A DNA stretch of 8,669 nt, taken from positions 1 to 8,669 of the forward strand of contig JALURF010000162.1 in NCBI GenBank assembly GCA_027017165.1, read 5' to 3'. This DNA comes from Thermofilaceae archaeon (GTDB lineage: Archaea; Thermoproteota; Thermoprotei; Thermofilales; B69-G16). The first letter of the stretch is position 1. Each line of letters begins with the position of its first letter. A program made the translations under genes and the position numbers. Below the pieces are notes generated by a model. That model saw only the letters and a list, made by a program, of their open reading frames with translations. It did not search any database and was not told the origin of the DNA. Positions 5,311-8,669 of the stretch are shown in pieces.

Positions 5311-5320
5311 GTTATTTAAA
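5311..5320 (-). promoter_or_regulatory. TATA box of the minus-strand hypothetical gene
   Basis: Read on the minus strand the sequence is TTTAAATAAC. Its centre is about 26 bases before position 5290, which leaves about six bases of leader before the ATG at 5284. The two TATA boxes are interleaved, so the divergent genes probably compete for or share control. Confidence 0.45.
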
Positions 5321-5325
5321 GTACA

Positions 5326-5949
5326 ATGTTTAACAAATCATCGATATGCGCGGTATGCAAGAAGAGGAAAGCTTTTTTATACCTAAGGGCTAGCGGAGAG
5401 TGGATTTGTAGCCGCTGCCTTTGTCGAAGAATTGAAAAACGTGTAGTTAAAATTTTAAAAAAGAAAATAAAAGAGCGGTTCATCGTCTTAGGACTTAGCA
5501 ATACGGGTACTGTAGTTCTCTCACACATCTTGGCAAGATTTCCCAAAGAGAACTTCAGCATTTACACACCCTATGATGATGTGCTATTGAAGTGGATTAA
5601 AAGGAGGTATAAGCTAAGAGAGGTATATTCCAACATTTACGAAGTACAGAATAGAGTATGGCTCATTATTCCATTTTCTCTTGAAGAATTATCAGCGTTC
5701 TTTCTAAAATCAATTATGAAGCTATATTACCCTGTCATTTTTGCCAGTAAGCATATTATATTTCCTCTTTCGAGTTTTGATAATCAACAATTAGAAATTT
5801 ATGCTGTTTATCACAAATTGCCTATAATACCACGCTCTGAAAGAGATTTATACGACAAGCTTTTCCATGAGATAGAGGAAAAAACTCCGACTATTAGACA
5901 TCAGTTTATATCCTTTATCGATAGTTTGAAAAGGTTAATTAGCGATTAA
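5326..5949 (+). CDS. Degenerate TtuA/Ncs6-like protein (zinc ribbon kept, ATP-pyrophosphatase motifs lost)
   Basis: The protein has 207 residues, against roughly 300 for TtuA/Ncs6 tRNA 2-thiolation enzymes. The N-terminus is a zinc ribbon with Cys8-x2-Cys11 and Cys28-x2-Cys31 (plus Cys33), followed by the basic helix RRIEKRVVKIL, as in TtuA/Ncs6. Next comes RFIVLGLSNTGTVVLSHIL (51-69), where TtuA has its SGGKDS PP-loop; the motif is gone. RVWLIIPFSLEELSAFFLKSI then stands where TtuA has GHNLDDE and its following helix; the catalytic residues are gone too. The C-terminal part, LEIYAVYHKLPIIP, then LFHEIEEKTPTIRHQFI, keeps the TtuA pattern of EI-YA and a Glu-rich helix with P-x-(I/T). The iron-sulfur cysteines and the second zinc ribbon are absent. 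The reading is inferred by eye. It might be a non-catalytic partner, as Ncs2/Ctu2 is for Ncs6/Ctu1, or a decayed paralogue kept for RNA binding. Confidence 0.6.
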   Translation: MFNKSSICAVCKKRKAFLYLRASGEWICSRCLCRRIEKRVVKILKKKIKERFIVLGLSNTGTVVLSHILARFPKENFSIYTPYDDVLLKWIKRRYKLREVYSNIYEVQNRVWLIIPFSLEELSAFFLKSIMKLYYPVIFASKHIIFPLSSFDNQQLEIYAVYHKLPIIPRSERDLYDKLFHEIEEKTPTIRHQFISFIDSLKRLISD

Positions 5950-5976
5950 TTTTGTGAACCTATTACAAGGGATCGG

Positions 5977-5991
5977 TTTAAAACTTTAAAA
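5977..5991 (+). promoter_or_regulatory. Possible TATA elements in the gap before the oxidoreductase genes
   Basis: TTTAAAACTTTAAAA holds two TATA-like octamers in tandem inside the 153-bp gap (5950-6102). Use of either would give a leader of about 90-100 bases. A second, weaker candidate, TTAATTAATG (6061-6070), would give a leader of about 12 bases. I cannot choose between them, and nothing else in this AT-rich gap is recognisable. Confidence 0.3.
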
Positions 5992-6102
5992 TTGGATTAT
6001 TTAGCTTACTTAATAAAAATGAACATTATGAACCGTGGATTTTAGAATAAACAGACCAAATTAATTAATGTTTCAAATACTGTTATAGAGCCGTTGAGAT
6101 TT

Positions 6103-7827
6103 ATGCGAGAAAACGAAGTGAACGTATTGATAGGAGGGGAAGCCGGAGCAGGGATACTCGCTGCCGGAATTATGCTAGCTAAAACATGCATCCGTAGCGG
6201 TTTTTACGCGTTTATAATGAACGAATATCCTTCTCTCATTAGAGGAGGGCATGTCTGGTGCTCGGTTAGAGTGTGCAGTAGGAAAGTGTACAGTCAGAGA
6301 TTTTTTGTTGATATTATAGTGGCTTTAAGCAGTGAAACACTTAAAAAACATATTGACAAACTATATGGTAAAGGAATTGTAATCGTTGACGAAGGATTTT
6401 CTTATGACTTTCCAGTAGGTGTGCGAATTATAGAGGCTCCGTTAACAAATATTACTAAAGAAATCGGAGGACGGCCTGTAATGCGGAATAGCGTGGCAAT
6501 AGGAATTGTGACAGCGTTGCTAGGTCTTGATATCCAAGTGTTAAGTCGAGTTATTAAGGATATTTTTAAAGAGAAGGTTGCCGAGCTGAATACTAAGTTG
6601 GCACGTAAAGGATACGAGTGGGCGTTTAAGCACGGCAAGGCAGGCATTTTACCTCTACAAGGATTCTCTCAGGAGTCTGCTAAAATAATGTTAACTGGTA
6701 ACGATGCGGTTGCGTTAGGCGCTATAAGAGCCGGTATGAAATTTTTCGCGGCATACCCTATGACGCCAGCATCCCCTATTCTTCATTTCCTAGCGGAAAT
6801 TCAGAAAGAGTATGATCTTGTTGTGCTACAGCCCGAAAGTGAAATTGCAGCTATTAACATGGTAATAGGCGCGGCTTACGCAGGAGCCAGGGCGATGACC
6901 GCCACCTCTGGTGGGGGATTTTCTCTTATGGTTGAAGCTCTCGGCCAAGCGGCAATGACCGAAACTCCAGTAGTGATTGTCGTAGCTCAAAGACCAGGGC
7001 CCAGTACGGGCATGCCGACTTACACGGCTCAGGGAGATCTAAGATTCGTACTTCATGCTTCTCAAGGGGAATTCCCTCGGGTAGTTATCGCGCCGGGCGA
7101 TGCTGGTGAAGCTTTTTATCTAACAGTGCATGCCTTTAATATAGCTGAGAAATTTCAGATACCAGTTGTAATACTTACGGACAAGCACTTGGCAGAGAGT
7201 TATATGACAATTGAAGAATTCAAAGACTTGAGGGTTATGATAGACAGAGGAGAGATTATCACCGACAATTATAGAGGAGGTAAATCGTATAAACGCTATG
7301 AAATTACCGAAACAGGAATTTCTCCAAGAGCCTTACCTGGAACCATTAACGCTATCGTAAAGGCAAATACCAGCGAACACGATGAATTCGGAATAGGAAC
7401 TACTGATTCAACGAAGGTAAAAGCCATGGTTGATAAAAGATTTCGTAAAGTGGAATACATAAAGAGATACATTCGCGAGTATTCGACTCCGGTAAAAACA
7501 TATGGAGATGGAGAGGTACTATTAGTTACTTGGGGGAGTCCTAAAGGAGCTATACTGGAGGCTATGCTGGAGTTAGAGAAAAGAGGTATCGGGACCAAGC
7601 TCGTGCAAGTGATCTTCATGGAGCCTTTCCCCGTAGAAGAACTTAGAGAAATTTTTGAGATCGACTACAGAGAAATTATTCTGATAGAAAACAATAAAAC
7701 CGCGCTTTTAAACAGTTTACTAAATCAGTATCTTCATCTTGATATTAAACAGAAACTATTAAAGTACGATGGAAGGCCGTTTTACCCATACGAAATTATT
7801 GAAAAAGTAATGAGCGTGGTTAAATGA
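6103..7827 (+). CDS. 2-oxoacid:ferredoxin oxidoreductase, gamma-alpha fused subunit
   Basis: This enzyme oxidatively decarboxylates 2-oxoacids with CoA to acyl-CoA and CO2, reducing ferredoxin, in the cytoplasm. From the ATG the protein has 574 residues. Residues 1-180 are the gamma domain: GGEAGAGIL (11-19), EYPSLIRGGH (41-50) and MRNSVAIG (127-134). Residues 195-574 are the alpha subunit: the YPMTPAS motif (218-224, usually YPITP), QPESEIAA (243-250), TSGGGFSLM (268-276) and QRPGPSTGMPT (296-306), which binds the substrate acid, then GDGEVLLVTWGSPKG in the C-terminal domain. This gamma-first fusion with a separate beta subunit is the Sulfolobus-type enzyme, which accepts several 2-oxoacids; the exact substrate is not settled. 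An in-frame TTG at 6094 would add three residues. The stop overlaps the beta start by four bases (ATGA). Confidence 0.92.
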   Translation: MRENEVNVLIGGEAGAGILAAGIMLAKTCIRSGFYAFIMNEYPSLIRGGHVWCSVRVCSRKVYSQRFFVDIIVALSSETLKKHIDKLYGKGIVIVDEGFSYDFPVGVRIIEAPLTNITKEIGGRPVMRNSVAIGIVTALLGLDIQVLSRVIKDIFKEKVAELNTKLARKGYEWAFKHGKAGILPLQGFSQESAKIMLTGNDAVALGAIRAGMKFFAAYPMTPASPILHFLAEIQKEYDLVVLQPESEIAAINMVIGAAYAGARAMTATSGGGFSLMVEALGQAAMTETPVVIVVAQRPGPSTGMPTYTAQGDLRFVLHASQGEFPRVVIAPGDAGEAFYLTVHAFNIAEKFQIPVVILTDKHLAESYMTIEEFKDLRVMIDRGEIITDNYRGGKSYKRYEITETGISPRALPGTINAIVKANTSEHDEFGIGTTDSTKVKAMVDKRFRKVEYIKRYIREYSTPVKTYGDGEVLLVTWGSPKGAILEAMLELEKRGIGTKLVQVIFMEPFPVEELREIFEIDYREIILIENNKTALLNSLLNQYLHLDIKQKLLKYDGRPFYPYEIIEKVMSVVK

Positions 7828-8645
7828 ATCTTCAAACATTTGTTGAGAAAACCTGGTGCCCGGGCTGTGGAAACTACGCTATACTTTCAGCCTTTATATC
7901 AGCCATAAAAGAACTAGAGATAAAGCCTGAAAAAATTGTAATAGTATCTGGCATAGGATGCCATGGGAGAATATCCGACTATATAAACGTCAATAGCTTC
8001 CACACGATACACGGGAGAGTTATACCGCTAGCAACAGGAATTAAGCTAGCTAACCCGGAACTCGTAGTGGTGGGATTTAGCGGAGATGGAGACACTTATT
8101 CAATAGGATTAGGGCATCTTCCTCACGCTGCGCGTAGAAATATAGACATTACACTAATAGTTCACAATAATCAAGTGTTCGGACTTACGACAGGCCAGTA
8201 TACTCCTACAAGCCCCAAAGGCTTTAAGTCCCGAAGCACACCCCACGGCTCTCTTGAAGAACCTTTAAATCCGTTACTGTTAGCCCTAGCCAGCGGAGCT
8301 ACATTTGTGGCTCGAGGCTTCGCTGGCGAAGTTTCCCATCTTAAGACGCTGATAAAGGAAGCGATAAAGCATAAAGGTTTTGCGATAATAGATGTTCTCC
8401 AACCTTGTGTAACGTACTATAACACCTATCAGTACTATCGTCAGAAGGTGTACAAACTTGAGAATCACGATCCTACAGACCTGAATCAAGCTATAAAAAA
8501 AGCTATGGAATGGAATGACAAAATACCCATTGGAATTCTATACAAAATCCGTAAAGAAACATTAGACGAACACGTAAAAAAACCGCTAATACGCATACCC
8601 GAGACAGGCGTGGATATCAAAAACCTTTACAGGCGATTTAGATAA
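7824..8645 (+). CDS. 2-oxoacid:ferredoxin oxidoreductase, beta subunit
   Basis: The beta subunit carries thiamine pyrophosphate and the single [4Fe-4S] cluster of the two-subunit enzyme. It has 273 residues; family members are mostly near 300. The cluster cysteines are Cys12 and Cys15 (WCPGCGNY), Cys46 (GIGCHGR) and Cys195 (LQPCVTYYNTY). The TPP/Mg motif starts GDGD at 87-90 and ends with Asn115-Asn116 (VHNNQVFGLT). The GRVIPLATG segment (64-72) and LTTGQYTPTSPKG (121-133) line the active site. The four-base overlap with the fused subunit implies coupled translation and a 1:1 complex. There is no ferredoxin-like delta subunit next to it, so electrons should pass to a separate ferredoxin. It ends 24 bases from the window edge. 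Substrate choice (pyruvate, 2-oxoglutarate or branched-chain) is open. Confidence 0.93.
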   Translation: MNLQTFVEKTWCPGCGNYAILSAFISAIKELEIKPEKIVIVSGIGCHGRISDYINVNSFHTIHGRVIPLATGIKLANPELVVVGFSGDGDTYSIGLGHLPHAARRNIDITLIVHNNQVFGLTTGQYTPTSPKGFKSRSTPHGSLEEPLNPLLLALASGATFVARGFAGEVSHLKTLIKEAIKHKGFAIIDVLQPCVTYYNTYQYYRQKVYKLENHDPTDLNQAIKKAMEWNDKIPIGILYKIRKETLDEHVKKPLIRIPETGVDIKNLYRRFR

Positions 8646-8669
8646 TTAGCAACTATCCTTATCTTTAAC

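Noticed and set aside
5316..5561. 81-codon minus-strand frame opposite the TtuA-like gene
   Set aside because: The plus strand has an ordered zinc ribbon here; the minus frame is an antisense shadow.
6021..6037. ATGAAC direct repeat in the gap before the oxidoreductase genes
   Set aside because: Only two imperfect short copies in AT-rich sequence, with no guide RNA boxes or stem around them; chance is likely.
6402..6647. 81-codon minus-strand frame inside the oxidoreductase gene, and similar ones at 7296-7619 and 8286-8489
   Set aside because: All lie within well-conserved oxidoreductase coding sequence and show no recognisable product or start signals.

Overview
This is archaeal chromosome, probably from a thermophilic member of the TACK group. 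The lineage guess is an inference. The archaeal assignment rests on a SecE plus Spt5 (NGN-KOW) gene pair, an RPA32-like OB-fold protein, a UbiD-family enzyme of the type used in the archaeal mevalonate pathway, a gamma-alpha fused 2-oxoacid:ferredoxin oxidoreductase with its beta subunit, TATA-box promoters, and a C/D box guide RNA whose two guides fit conserved archaeal 23S rRNA segments.

Layout: (1) Positions 2-945 hold the 3' part of a purine-type phosphoribosyltransferase gene, cut by the window edge. It overlaps by one base an RPA32-like OB-fold gene. (2) Positions 946-1183 are non-coding. They hold a TATA box and a compact C/D box sRNA at about 979-1043, an unexplained stretch of about 90 bases, and the promoter and Shine-Dalgarno site of the next operon. 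(3) Positions 1184-4791 are a tight same-strand cluster: argF (ornithine carbamoyltransferase), secE, spt5, a UbiD-family decarboxylase (probably anhydromevalonate phosphate decarboxylase) and a dTMP kinase-like gene whose P-loop lacks the usual lysine. secE and spt5 are each preceded by a GGTGA Shine-Dalgarno motif five bases from the start. The secE-spt5 core is normally followed by ribosomal protein genes; here it sits among metabolic genes. (4) A perfect 12-bp inverted repeat (4777-4804) separates this cluster from a convergent minus-strand orphan gene. (5) A 41-bp divergent promoter region serves that orphan and a plus-strand gene. The latter looks like a shrunken TtuA/Ncs6 (tRNA 2-thiolation) relative that keeps the N-terminal zinc ribbon but has lost the ATP-pyrophosphatase motifs. 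(6) After a 153-bp AT-rich gap come the two overlapping genes of a 2-oxoacid:ferredoxin oxidoreductase, whose last stop is 24 bases before the window end.

The two items most worth following up are the dual-guide sRNA, because both guides point to 23S rRNA domain IV, and the apparent TtuA/Ncs6 pseudoenzyme, which recalls the eukaryotic Ncs2/Ctu2 partner of Ncs6/Ctu1. No tRNA, rRNA, insertion sequence or CRISPR array is present.
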